Shown: positions 23,599 through 33,061 of the stretch, piece after piece
Layout: the number at the start of each line of letters is the position of its first letter
Position numbering within the stretch: position 1 is the stretch's first letter
Translations under genes and position numbers: made by a program
Assembly (NCBI GenBank): GCA_048887165.1
Contig: JBHLJZ010000002.1
Span: 62,001-126,000, forward strand
Length of the DNA: 64,000 bases
Origin: SOKP01 sp048887165
GTDB taxonomy: Archaea > Asgardarchaeota > Lokiarchaeia > Sigyniarchaeales > SOKP01
Reading direction: 5' to 3'
The notes under the pieces: model-generated
The model's input: the letters and a program-made list of their open reading frames with translations, nothing else
Database searches by the model: none
What the model was told of the DNA's origin: nothing

Positions 23599-25431
23599 AT
23601 GATAGATTTAGAATTACAGCGAAAAAGTTTACCAAATGAGCCAGGAATTTACCTTTTCGTTGATGAAAATAAAAATGTCATTTATATAGGGAAAGCAATA
23701 AATCTGAGAAAGAGAGTGAACCAGTATTTTTTAAAAACGACTTATAATGACCCTTATTATGAGGAAAAAATTAAAGAATTAGTTGATAAAATTCAATCAA
23801 TCGAGTATATAGTCACTGAAAACGAGAAAGAAGCATATATTCTTGAAAATATACAAATTAAGAAATATCAGCCTCGTTATAATGTCATTATGCGAGATTC
23901 TAAGTCTTACCCTTTTGTTGCTATTTTTTATTCGGAATATTTTCCTAGGATAAGAATTATTCGTAATCCTGATAAATTTTCTCAAGAGAATCTATTTTTA
24001 GGACCCTATACGGATAAAAAAGAAATTACAAGGATTTTACGAGATTTAAGAAAAATTTTTCCCTATTGTTCATGTAAAAAAGGAATAAGAAAAAGAAAAA
24101 GACCTTGTATTTATTATCAACTAAATCTTTGTCCGGGACCTTGTATTGGAGCTGTGAGTAAAGAAAATTATATAGAGAATATAAAAAAGATTGAATTGTT
24201 TTTGAAAGGGCAATCGAAGGAATTGATAAAACAATTAGAAGAAAAAATGACTAAATCTTCTGAATTACAAGATTATGAGAGAGCGGCATTTTGGAGAGAC
24301 AAATTACAAGCAATTGTACATTCTATCGAGCCACAACATGTTATAATTAATACAGATGAGAATAAAGATATAATAGGTTATCATAACGATGAAATGCAAA
24401 AATTTGCTGCTATGACAATTATTCATATACATGAAGGAAAAATAATGAATAAGAGTTCTTTCACATTCGATCTAAGAGAGAAATTAATTAAAAAAGATGA
24501 AATTTTTCCTTCTATATTAGAACAATTTTATCAAAATATAATAAGTAATTTACCAAACATTCTGGTTATTCCAAAATTGTATGAGGGTATTAAACTTTTT
24601 AAAGAACTTCTAAAGGATTATAAAAATTCAATTATAATAAGAACCCCTTTGGAGAATGAATATGGATTATTAAGAATTGCAAATAAAAATGCTAAAGTAA
24701 TCGTTGAACAAGAACTTCAGATGGAACAAATAAAAAAGAAGGAAGATAAACAAATTAAAAGTGCCTTGAAAATTGCTCAAGATATATTAGAGTTGCCAAA
24801 TGAACCAAGAATAATTGAGGGATTCGATATTTCTAATATAGAAGGAACGGATGCAACAGGTTCTATGGTTTATTTCCTTGAAGGAAAGCCTTATAAAAAG
24901 TATTACCGCTATTTTAAAATCCGTTCAAAATCGACTCCCGATGATGTGGCAATGATGAAAGAAATTATTAAAAGAAGATATACAGCTGTATTGGAAAATG
25001 ATTGGACATTGCCAGATTTAATTTTAGTTGATGGTGGTCGAGCACAATTAAATGCCGGTATGACTGTTTTAAAAGAATTGGGTCTTGAAGGAATCCCTAT
25101 AATTGGATTAGCAAAAAAATTCGAAGAGATTTATATTCCTCTACAAAAAGACCCAATTACCCTCCAAAAGAACTCACCTTTACTAAAGTTATTTCAAAGA
25201 GTCAGAGATGAAGCCCATCGTTTTGCTGTAAAACTTCATAAAAAGCAACGTGAAAAAAGAATAACTGGCTCTATACTAGATAATATAACGGGAATAGGCC
25301 CTGCAACTAGAAATAAATTACTGAAACATTTTGGAAGTGTAGAGAACCTCAAACGAGCTTCCTTAGAAGAGTTAACTAAAGTAGTGGGAAAAAAATTAGC
25401 AATTTCTTTGCTGCAAAGATTAAAGAATTAA
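23599..25431 (+). CDS. uvrC: Excinuclease ABC subunit C
   Basis: 610-residue UvrC, the dual-incision nuclease of nucleotide excision repair. Domains in order: GIY-YIG nuclease (about 10-95; PGIYLFVD, VIYIGKAINLRKR), a cysteine cluster (CSCKKG, RPCIYYQLNLCPGPC, about 155-185), a UVR helix pair that contacts UvrB (about 205-240), the RNase H-like second nuclease (GFDISNIEGTDATGSMV, ILVDGGRAQLNA) and a C-terminal double HhH (ITGIGPATRNKLL, about 560-605). UvrA and UvrB are not in the window. UvrABC in archaea is usually of bacterial origin. ATG 23599 preferred to the TTG just before it. Confidence 0.95.
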   Translation: MIDLELQRKSLPNEPGIYLFVDENKNVIYIGKAINLRKRVNQYFLKTTYNDPYYEEKIKELVDKIQSIEYIVTENEKEAYILENIQIKKYQPRYNVIMRDSKSYPFVAIFYSEYFPRIRIIRNPDKFSQENLFLGPYTDKKEITRILRDLRKIFPYCSCKKGIRKRKRPCIYYQLNLCPGPCIGAVSKENYIENIKKIELFLKGQSKELIKQLEEKMTKSSELQDYERAAFWRDKLQAIVHSIEPQHVIINTDENKDIIGYHNDEMQKFAAMTIIHIHEGKIMNKSSFTFDLREKLIKKDEIFPSILEQFYQNIISNLPNILVIPKLYEGIKLFKELLKDYKNSIIIRTPLENEYGLLRIANKNAKVIVEQELQMEQIKKKEDKQIKSALKIAQDILELPNEPRIIEGFDISNIEGTDATGSMVYFLEGKPYKKYYRYFKIRSKSTPDDVAMMKEIIKRRYTAVLENDWTLPDLILVDGGRAQLNAGMTVLKELGLEGIPIIGLAKKFEEIYIPLQKDPITLQKNSPLLKLFQRVRDEAHRFAVKLHKKQREKRITGSILDNITGIGPATRNKLLKHFGSVENLKRASLEELTKVVGKKLAISLLQRLKN

Positions 25432-25453
25432 ATTAAAAGAATATACTGGGACT

Positions 25454-26896
25454 TCATAAGTTCGAAATAACAAATTTGACCAGCTTTGCTGTCACTTCAC
25501 AGTATATTCTTGCTAAAGAATCACTTTTTGCTTCACTTATAATTCGAATGATAGGTTCTGTATTTGAAGGATGTATCAGAACGAACCATTCATGATTTTT
25601 CCCAAATCTTAAATCTTTACCAATTTGCTCAACTTCTTCTCCTTCATTATTTAATTCCTTTTTAGTTTGGTCAATTATTATATCAATATCTCTATTATTT
25701 AAACTAATTTTCTCTCGATATGAGTAAAATTTAGGTAATGTTGAAACTAATTTTGAAATTTTCTCTCCTTTTGATACTATAATTTCTATAATTTTTGCTG
25801 CAGCAAAAATACCATCTCTTGTGTTATTAAATTTTGGAAACATAACTCCACCACAAGAACCTTCTCCTCCAAATATTAAAACATCATTATACTTTTTTCT
25901 TTTATTAGCGATTAACTGCTGTATCTGTTCAATTAAGAATTTTTCTCCTATGGGAGTTCTAATTATTTGAGCATTGTATTTTTCAGCAAGAACCTCAAAC
26001 ATCAATGAAGACGCTAAATTTGTTATAAATATAATCTCTTTAGATTTGTTATAGTGTTGATTCATAATATAATCAGTTATAAGTCCTAAAGAAATATCTT
26101 CAGGATAACATACACCATTTTCTCCTATCATTGCAAGCCTATCAGCATCACTATCATGAGCAAATCCTATATCATATTTACCCTGCCAAACTTCCATAAT
26201 TAAATCTTTTAAATTCTTTTCTACTGGTTCTATTTCACGAGGAAAAGTATTATTTATGTATAAATCTGAGTTAATTTCTTTAACTTTACATCCTAGTCCT
26301 CGTAATATTTGAGGTGTAACTAGTTTTCCTGTTCCTGCGCCTGTATCAACAACTACTCTTAGATCATTATCTTCTTTAATCTTATTCACCTCAATATTAT
26401 TATAGAGTGTTTGGATATAATTTGGAATAGGATTAATATTTTTGATTAATTTATAAGATGCTTTTTTTTTTAAAGAATGAGATTTTAAATTAATTTTATC
26501 AACCAAGTTAAAAATTCTTTCTAAATCATCATTATTTAAATAATTCCCCTTAGAAATAATTTTTAATCCATTCCATTCTTGCGGATTATGAGAACCAGTG
26601 ATTATAATTCCCACAGGTATATTTAGATTGTGCTTAGAGTGAATTATGACAGGTGTAGGACAAATACTAACATTTATTATTTCAAAACCTGTAGATAATA
26701 GGCCCTCAATAATGCCTTTTTCTATAACTTCACTGCTTGGTCTAGTGTCTCTGCCAATAATTGCTATTTTATCATCTTCATTCAACCATAAACTAAATGC
26801 AATCGCAATTTTTTTTGAAATTTCAAAATTTAGATCTTTACCAGCAATACCTCGAATCCCACTGAAAGAAAAAATTAATCTATCTTTACCAAGCAT
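25454..26896 (-). CDS. Phosphohexomutase (phosphoglucosamine/phosphomannomutase family)
   Basis: 480 residues of the alpha-D-phosphohexomutase superfamily. The four active-site loops are present: phosphoserine loop ITGSHNPQ (Ser102), metal loop HDSDADR, sugar loop GGEGSCGG and phosphate loop HPSNTEP. Which sugar phosphate it acts on (GlcN, Man or Glc) is not fixed by these motifs. Start at ATG, 21 bases after the ROK kinase stop; a radical SAM gene lies further upstream, forming a three-gene run. Sugar phosphorylation followed by mutase action is a natural pairing. Confidence 0.9.
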   Translation of the reverse strand: MLGKDRLIFSFSGIRGIAGKDLNFEISKKIAIAFSLWLNEDDKIAIIGRDTRPSSEVIEKGIIEGLLSTGFEIINVSICPTPVIIHSKHNLNIPVGIIITGSHNPQEWNGLKIISKGNYLNNDDLERIFNLVDKINLKSHSLKKKASYKLIKNINPIPNYIQTLYNNIEVNKIKEDNDLRVVVDTGAGTGKLVTPQILRGLGCKVKEINSDLYINNTFPREIEPVEKNLKDLIMEVWQGKYDIGFAHDSDADRLAMIGENGVCYPEDISLGLITDYIMNQHYNKSKEIIFITNLASSLMFEVLAEKYNAQIIRTPIGEKFLIEQIQQLIANKRKKYNDVLIFGGEGSCGGVMFPKFNNTRDGIFAAAKIIEIIVSKGEKISKLVSTLPKFYSYREKISLNNRDIDIIIDQTKKELNNEGEEVEQIGKDLRFGKNHEWFVLIHPSNTEPIIRIISEAKSDSLARIYCEVTAKLVKFVISNL

Positions 26897-26917
26897 TTTG
26901 AAAAAATGATATTCAAT

Positions 26918-27919
26918 TTAAGGAATGATTGGATTCTTCTCTAACTTATACTTCACTAAAACTAAAGCTCCTCTCAAGCCAATATCTTCTCTATAGTTAG
27001 TTTTTTTTATTTTAGGAGGGTGATTTACTGTAAAACGGATTGGATCTTGAGTTAAATCATGAATAATAGGTTGTAAAATTAAATTATGATCTTTCATCAT
27101 AGCTCCCCCAAAATAGATCGTAGAACAATCATAGAAATTATTCACCAACCCGATTCCTATTTTGGTATAATGTAAACACATATCTACTATGCTTTTTGAG
27201 AATTTATCTCCACCTTTTGCTGCTTGAAATATTTCCTTTGCAGTTATTTTTGAAATATCATTATCTACAAGAAGCATTAAAATCTTTGAGTTTAAATTAG
27301 TTGTTTTTAATGCTTCTAGAGCCCTATTTTTAATCCCAGTACCTGAACTATATACCTCCCAACAACCGTATGCACCACAATTGCATTGAAAGGCACTCAT
27401 ATGATCTACTATACCATGTCCTATCTCAGCCGCATTTCCATCTTTTCCAAGTAATAAATGACCATTGCATATTACTCCACCTCCAATACCTGTTGACATC
27501 GTTATATAGACTAAATTATCCTTTTCATCCTCTTTTGCTTCAAAATAATGAACTCCAAGTACTGAGGCGTTTCCATCATTCATAATATATATTGGAATGT
27601 CTGGAAATCGTTCTTGAATTGGTTCTTTTAGAGGAATTACTTTGAATCCTAAATTCGCATTGTTAAAAACCTCTCCCTTATCCATATCTAAAGGCCCAGC
27701 AGAAGTTAATCCAATTCCTAATAGCTGTTCTTCTTCAATATTGTTTTCAATCATTAACTCAGAAATTAATACAATTACTGCAGTGCTAATCGAATATTCG
27801 TTCTCTTTTAAGGTTTTTGTAGCTTTAATCTTCATATTTTCTTCATTTAAATCTAATGTGCATAAAGCAGCACGAATCCAGGTCCCACCAATATCTATTC
27901 CTACTATATATTTCTCCAT
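26918..27919 (-). CDS. ROK family sugar kinase
   Basis: 333-residue ROK-type glucokinase or N-acetylhexosamine kinase. The ATP phosphate loop VGIDIGGTWIRAAL is at the N-terminus, the catalytic aspartate lies in IYIMNDGNASVLG, the second glycine motif is STGIGGGV, and the zinc site is CNCGAYGCWEVY with the preceding histidine in EIGHGIV. ATG start with GGTGA six bases upstream. The phosphohexomutase gene follows within 21 bases. Confidence 0.9.
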   Translation of the reverse strand: MEKYIVGIDIGGTWIRAALCTLDLNEENMKIKATKTLKENEYSISTAVIVLISELMIENNIEEEQLLGIGLTSAGPLDMDKGEVFNNANLGFKVIPLKEPIQERFPDIPIYIMNDGNASVLGVHYFEAKEDEKDNLVYITMSTGIGGGVICNGHLLLGKDGNAAEIGHGIVDHMSAFQCNCGAYGCWEVYSSGTGIKNRALEALKTTNLNSKILMLLVDNDISKITAKEIFQAAKGGDKFSKSIVDMCLHYTKIGIGLVNNFYDCSTIYFGGAMMKDHNLILQPIIHDLTQDPIRFTVNHPPKIKKTNYREDIGLRGALVLVKYKLEKNPIIP

Positions 27920-27965
27920 AGAAATTCACCATGAGAAAATAATTTTAAATAATTTAACCCAACAT

Positions 27966-28754
27966 TTAATAATAATTTATTTCCATTAAATCATTATCAA
28001 TAATTTCTTTAAAGATTTTAACTATCCATTTCTTTCTCTCCTCATCAATACTAAACACAAAATACTCTGCTGGTATTCTAGCAACAGAATATAGCTGTAC
28101 TATATCCGGATTTATCCGCTTTATTGCATGAGCTAACTTAACAATATTTTCATTATTGTTATTTGATAATAAATCTTTTCTATAAGAATTATAAATTAGA
28201 CATTGAATTGCTAATTTTTTTTCTTGCATTTCTGCCCTTAATTTAATTAGAGAGTGAATAATGGCATTAATACTTGGAGATCTTGGATTTGGACGATTTG
28301 TCCTTTTATAATCTTCTTCGGTTGCTGCATCTAATTTCGCAAGTACTAAATCAAATTGCTTTACTCTTTCTCTGATTTCATTTAGGTTTAAGGTAGTACA
28401 ATTTGTAAATAAAGTTATTATAGGTTGCTTATTTTTCCACTCAAATTCGTCTCTAACATTTAAAACGATATTATGAAAATCAGGTAAATTTGTATTCAAA
28501 GTTGGCTCGCCATTATAGCCAAATGTTATAGAAGCCAAGTGAGGAAAGTGCTTCAAAATATCCTTCAATTCTTTTCTAAAATTATGTGAAGGAGGAAAAC
28601 TTATCATTTTATCTGGTGAAACATGCTGAATAGTAGGTCCTATTTCACAATATACGCAATTAAAGGAACAAATTTTTTCCCTAGGTAGAATATCTACCCC
28701 TAATGACAGACCTAAACGTCTCGATTGAAATGGTCCGTAAGTATATTGGCGCAT
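27966..28754 (-). CDS. Radical SAM protein
   Basis: 262 residues. The [4Fe-4S] motif is CSFNCVYC (Cx3Cx2C) near residue 29, and a GEPTLN glycine-rich segment (about 100) binds S-adenosylmethionine. The N-terminal GPFQSRRLGLSLGVDILP is typical of a widespread archaeal/bacterial family annotated only as radical SAM, once linked to wyosine-like proteins. No C-terminal auxiliary cluster cysteines are seen. First gene of a run with the ROK kinase and phosphohexomutase; the functional link is unclear. Confidence 0.85.
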   Translation of the reverse strand: MRQYTYGPFQSRRLGLSLGVDILPREKICSFNCVYCEIGPTIQHVSPDKMISFPPSHNFRKELKDILKHFPHLASITFGYNGEPTLNTNLPDFHNIVLNVRDEFEWKNKQPIITLFTNCTTLNLNEIRERVKQFDLVLAKLDAATEEDYKRTNRPNPRSPSINAIIHSLIKLRAEMQEKKLAIQCLIYNSYRKDLLSNNNNENIVKLAHAIKRINPDIVQLYSVARIPAEYFVFSIDEERKKWIVKIFKEIIDNDLMEINYY

Positions 28755-28867
28755 TTTTATTATAAAAAAATTAATAATTTAAAATTGATATCTTTCCATT
28801 TTCTACAATAATAAAAATGCAAGATAAGAAAAAAGTATTCTTTTTAATATAAATGATAGTTTTAATA

Positions 28868-29656
28868 TTAGATATTAATCTCGGCATTCTTTTTCACAAA
28901 AATAGGCCAAATTACGACAATTAATATCGCGAGAATTAATATTAAAATCGAGGGTTGTATTGAGGTTTGAAATAATGAAGTTGGGGCATTTCCTAACGCA
29001 TGAACAAACATAACAAAAAAAAGGTTGCGAGTCCTTAAGTAGAATAATCCAAAAATTATTCCATTTAGAAATACACTAAAGATTAAATCAAAGAAGACTG
29101 ATTCTGTCCATCCCTGAATATACACCTTCCATGGAAGATGAATTAAAGTAAAAAATATCTGTGAAAAAAATAAAGCAAGAATAATTCGTAAGCTTTTACT
29201 GCGTATAGGCTTCTCGAACATTATATTAAATTGAATTAATAAGAAACCTCTAAATCCAGTTTCTTCAAATAATGCAATTCCAAAAACCATCGCTATTAGT
29301 AATCCTATTAACACAGAGCTTTCAGTATTCCATAAAGGGTCTATAACTAGCATTCCAAATCTTACATATCCGATTATTCCTTCAATTATTTGAACAGATA
29401 TCCAAATAACAATCCCAATTACAATAGCCAATGGTAGATCCTTACCCTTTAAACCTAAATCTTCTAAGTTCATTTTTCCATATAAAATTAGAATTCCTAT
29501 AATTGATGTAGCAAATAATAATAACCCTAATATAAGCGATCTATTGATTAACCCTATGGTACTCAATTCAATTGACTGGATGATCCCAGTTTGATACAAA
29601 AGTATAAATAAAAGTATGATAATAAAACTCATAATAAGGAATAATAGTATGGTCAT
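28868..29656 (-). CDS. CPBP family intramembrane metalloprotease
   Basis: 262 residues with about seven membrane helices. The three family motifs are present: EETGFR (EExxxR), FFTLIH (FxxxH) and HALGN (HxxxN/B), which together form the intramembrane active site. Homologues include eukaryotic Rce1, the CAAX protease, and bacterial bacteriocin self-immunity proteins. No prenylated CAAX substrate is evident among the GTPases here. ATG 29656 is chosen; a TTG start at 29683 would add nine residues. Confidence 0.85.
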   Translation of the reverse strand: MTILLFLIMSFIIILLFILLYQTGIIQSIELSTIGLINRSLILGLLLFATSIIGILILYGKMNLEDLGLKGKDLPLAIVIGIVIWISVQIIEGIIGYVRFGMLVIDPLWNTESSVLIGLLIAMVFGIALFEETGFRGFLLIQFNIMFEKPIRSKSLRIILALFFSQIFFTLIHLPWKVYIQGWTESVFFDLIFSVFLNGIIFGLFYLRTRNLFFVMFVHALGNAPTSLFQTSIQPSILILILAILIVVIWPIFVKKNAEINI

Positions 29657-29889
29657 TCTGCTCGATTGTTTTGAAATAATCAATTAAAATCAGCCTTCAA
29701 TTTCGTTTCTATAACAGTATCTCTAATTTCGCAATACTATAGTGTACTTTAATTTCAATTGAAGATGCATTTTCTTATAAATTTTATGATTTTTGAATTT
29801 TTGGGAAAATATATGCTCAAATTTTAATCTAAACGGGCATTATAAACAGTGTAATAGCCCATCCTAAGCTCAATCAAAGCATTTCTTTT

Positions 29890-30651
29890 TTATAATTGGT
29901 TTTTTAGGTAATTTTCTACAGTTTTATTAAATTCTGCTGATTTTTCTAACATTACCATATGACCGGCATCTTTAATTATTCTTAGTTCAGAATTTTTAAT
30001 TTTATCTTTGAAAAATTGCGAGTATTTTACTGGAGTGAGTTTATCTGCGTTTCCACATATAATCAAACATGGAATCTTAATAGTCTGTGTTTTATCCATA
30101 GTATCAAAATTATCACAAATTTTAAAGTCATTATATACTGTCATATTATGCATTTGAGATGCTTTGTTTACGACTTTTTGTATGATCTCTTCAGGAGTTT
30201 TTCTGTAGAAAGCTAGCGCAGGCATCGAATCCAAAAATTCTAGATAATTATTTTTTAAAGTATCAAGAATGAATGGATCAACCCTTAACTTCGCACCAGT
30301 GCCTACTAATATTAAAGCATTAACATCATTAGGATAATTAAAATAAAAAGATTGAACAATAGCACCTCCTAATGAATGACCACAAATTATTACTTTTTTA
30401 TAACTTTGAGAATCAATAAATTTTTTAACAACATCAACATACAAATCAAGGGAAACTTCTTCAAAGGAATCGGATTTATCATGAGAAGGTAAATCTAAGG
30501 CAATAATATTGTAATTCACTTTAAGATTAAATTGATTTTCCCAGATAATTGAACTACCACCAGAACCATGAATCAAAATAATTACATCATTACTTTCATT
30601 TTCCTTTTTCTGGTAGAAAATTTGTTTTCCAGAATAGTTAAGATAGGGGAT
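29890..30651 (-). CDS. Alpha/beta hydrolase with apparent AUC start
   Basis: 253 residues. HGSGG gives the oxyanion region, the nucleophile is Ser in GHSLGG, the acid is Asp in CGNADKLTP and the histidine is in DAGHMVML, so the triad is complete. The first standard start (TTG 30576) would begin inside the third strand, at LIHGSGG, and remove the first strands. The frame is open upstream to a TGA without ATG, GTG or TTG, and encodes a good N-terminus (PYLNYSGKQIFYQKK). An ATC at 30651 lies seven bases after GGTG; I place the start there (ATT at 30654 is the alternative). Substrate unknown. Confidence 0.8.
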   Translation of the reverse strand: MPYLNYSGKQIFYQKKENESNDVIILIHGSGGSSIIWENQFNLKVNYNIIALDLPSHDKSDSFEEVSLDLYVDVVKKFIDSQSYKKVIICGHSLGGAIVQSFYFNYPNDVNALILVGTGAKLRVDPFILDTLKNNYLEFLDSMPALAFYRKTPEEIIQKVVNKASQMHNMTVYNDFKICDNFDTMDKTQTIKIPCLIICGNADKLTPVKYSQFFKDKIKNSELRIIKDAGHMVMLEKSAEFNKTVENYLKNQL

Positions 30652-30761
30652 AATTAAGCACCAGAATCATGAAATGATATTAGTTAATTAAAATAATGAG
30701 TCTATTTTAGATTTTTCATTTAAAGATAAAAATAAAATTAGGCTATTAAAAGAACCTATAA

Positions 30762-31562
30762 TTAAGTTACTTCCATCTTGTTAAACGATCGTGCTCCAAT
30801 CGTTATTAGCAACATTCCAAAACCAACTATTACTAAAAGGTCAATCCAAAAAGGTATATATGATACTCCTAATAATACAAATCGAAACAAATCGACACTG
30901 TATGTGAATGGATTACAAAGCATAGCTATTTGCATAAAATATGGGACAGAATTAAAAGCAAAAAGCGCACCAGAAATCCAAAACATTGGCATAATAATAA
31001 AAGTTTGAATTAACCCGAAACTCTGGAAATCCCTCAAACGAGTACTGATTGTTAATCCCATACCAACAATCCCTATACTTGCTAATAAAGCTACCGGTAA
31101 AATCAATATTACACGCCAGATTAAACTAAGATCATATCCAAAATATCCAACAATGATGCTCAAAATGATCATTATCATTACTTGCAATAGTGTCTGTAAA
31201 GCTATACCCAATGTTCTTCCAACCATCAATGTATTACGACTAACTGGAGCAACTATCAACTCTTTCATGAATCCAAACATTTTATCCCGCATTAACCCCA
31301 TACCACCAAAAACGCCTGTAAATAAAATAACTATAGCTGCAATCCCAGAAGCTGTGAATGCTCTTGAATCAATAGGTACTCCATCAATAGTTATGCTCAA
31401 GCTTGAAAAACCTGCACCAAATACGAATAGAAAAAGTAAACCCTGTGCTAATGAAGATATAACTCTCGATTTACTTCTCCAAAATCCTATTAGTTCTCTT
31501 TTAGCGAGGATCCAAATTGCACTATAATTCATCTTTGATTTTACTAAATTTAAATCAGACAT
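30762..31562 (-). CDS. ABC-2 type transporter permease
   Basis: 266 residues with six predicted membrane helices in the ABC-2 arrangement. It begins with a cytosolic helix (IWILAKRELIGFWRSKSRV) as in DrrB/NodJ-like permeases, and MFGFMKELIVAPVSRNTLMVGRTLG is the conserved coupling region. It starts six bases after the stop of the ATPase gene and certainly forms an exporter with it. GTGATAT precedes the ATG. Substrate unknown; drug or lipid export is typical of the family. Confidence 0.9.
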   Translation of the reverse strand: MSDLNLVKSKMNYSAIWILAKRELIGFWRSKSRVISSLAQGLLFLFVFGAGFSSLSITIDGVPIDSRAFTASGIAAIVILFTGVFGGMGLMRDKMFGFMKELIVAPVSRNTLMVGRTLGIALQTLLQVMIMIILSIIVGYFGYDLSLIWRVILILPVALLASIGIVGMGLTISTRLRDFQSFGLIQTFIIMPMFWISGALFAFNSVPYFMQIAMLCNPFTYSVDLFRFVLLGVSYIPFWIDLLVIVGFGMLLITIGARSFNKMEVT

Positions 31563-31568
31563 TTCATA

Positions 31569-32903
31569 TCACTTCCTTAATTGCCTCATTTGAATCAAAT
31601 TTTTAATTCCTTTAACACGATCTGAACTTTCTTCTCTTATTGCACTTCCTACATAATGAAGGAATACATCCTCTAAGGTGGGTTGATGCATATTTACATT
31701 TTTTATCTTTAGATTGTTCTCATTAATCTTTTGGATTATTAGAGGAAGTTGTTTTCCTCCACTTTCACATGAAATCGATAATTTTGGTTCAAAATCTTTT
31801 TCTATATCTTCGTATTCTCCTCTTTTTATTTTAATTATCTCATTCTTTATTTCTTCAGGTACTTCCTCTAAAAGGGTATCATCAAACATGTTCGCGATCC
31901 TTTTTTTTGCTTCCAACGGAGCATTTAGAAACATCTGCGATGCCATCGGAAATTTCTTCCACGCATCAATTAATTTCTTTGGGCTTGACATTATATCACG
32001 AATTCTTGCTTGTATCATTGCAGGATCGATATTGGACATGTTTTTAGGTAAATTCATTTCCATTGGCATTATATCTTGTTGTCCTTTTAGATTTCCAAAT
32101 GAGATGTTTTTTACTCCAATGATATCTCTTATTTGACTTATAATCTGAGGTAAGGTAATCCTATTTTCAACATTTTCAAGTTGAATATCTATAACATCCC
32201 CAGATAATTGCTTTTTAAGATTTTGAGAGGTGTCTAAGGCGATAATTTTTCCGTGATCCATAATACAGATTCTATCTGCAAGAAAATCAGCTTCTTCCAT
32301 GTAATGAGTAGTAATTAAGATTGTTATTTTTAGATCACCTTCATTTAATTCCTTTATCTTATCCCAGATTTTTCTCCTTGTCTGTGGATCTAGTCCTAAT
32401 GTAGGTTCATCTAAAAATAGAACTGTAGGCTCGTGAATTAAACCTCGAGCAATCTCAAGCCTCCTCTTCATACCACCTGAATAATTCTTCACAAACATAT
32501 CAGCCTTATCTTCAAGGTCTACTAAATTTAAGACTTCTTTTATTTTTGCTTGCCTTTCTTTTTTCGGCATCCCATATAATATTGCATGTAATTCCAAATT
32601 TTCCCATCCTTTCATTTCACTGTCTAAGGAGGGTTCTTGAAAAACAATTCCTATACTTTTTCTAACTTTATCAGGCTCCTTTTTTACATCATAATAATTG
32701 ACACTTGCTTCCCCCTCTGTTGCATTCAATAAAGTTGCCAGTACACTGATAGTTGTGGTTTTACCAGCTCCATTAGGGCCTAATAACGCAAAAATTTCTC
32801 CTTTTTTGATGTCAAAACTTATATTATCAACAGCTAAGACATTACCATCTTCATAAATCTTAGTCAAATTTTGTACTTCAATTACATTATTATTTTCTGT
32901 CAT
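31569..32903 (-). CDS. ABC transporter ATPase, DrrA-like with insertion
   Basis: 444-residue ATPase of the ABC-2 exporter. Walker A GPNGAGKT (42-49), signature YSGGM (141-145), Walker B VLFLDE (161-166) and switch His200 are intact. DrrA-type ATPases are usually about 310-340 residues with a small DUF4162 C-terminal domain. Here that domain appears split: residues about 275-370 are an extra charged, helical segment (PMEMNLPKNMSNIDPAM ... KKFPMASQMFLNAPLEAKK), after which the usual TLEDVFLHYVG ending resumes. First gene of the two-gene operon. Confidence 0.92.
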   Translation of the reverse strand: MTENNNVIEVQNLTKIYEDGNVLAVDNISFDIKKGEIFALLGPNGAGKTTTISVLATLLNATEGEASVNYYDVKKEPDKVRKSIGIVFQEPSLDSEMKGWENLELHAILYGMPKKERQAKIKEVLNLVDLEDKADMFVKNYSGGMKRRLEIARGLIHEPTVLFLDEPTLGLDPQTRRKIWDKIKELNEGDLKITILITTHYMEEADFLADRICIMDHGKIIALDTSQNLKKQLSGDVIDIQLENVENRITLPQIISQIRDIIGVKNISFGNLKGQQDIMPMEMNLPKNMSNIDPAMIQARIRDIMSSPKKLIDAWKKFPMASQMFLNAPLEAKKRIANMFDDTLLEEVPEEIKNEIIKIKRGEYEDIEKDFEPKLSISCESGGKQLPLIIQKINENNLKIKNVNMHQPTLEDVFLHYVGSAIREESSDRVKGIKNLIQMRQLRK

Positions 32904-33061
32904 TTTACTACAAATTGAAATTATCTATTTCAAAAATATTTTTTTATTTTATTTTAAAAAAACGAACCTTTTATACTTCTTGCATTTTATTTATTGACTT
33001 AATAGGGATTAAATCATATAAACCACTAATTAAAAAAATAACATTAAACAGAAGGAAAAAA

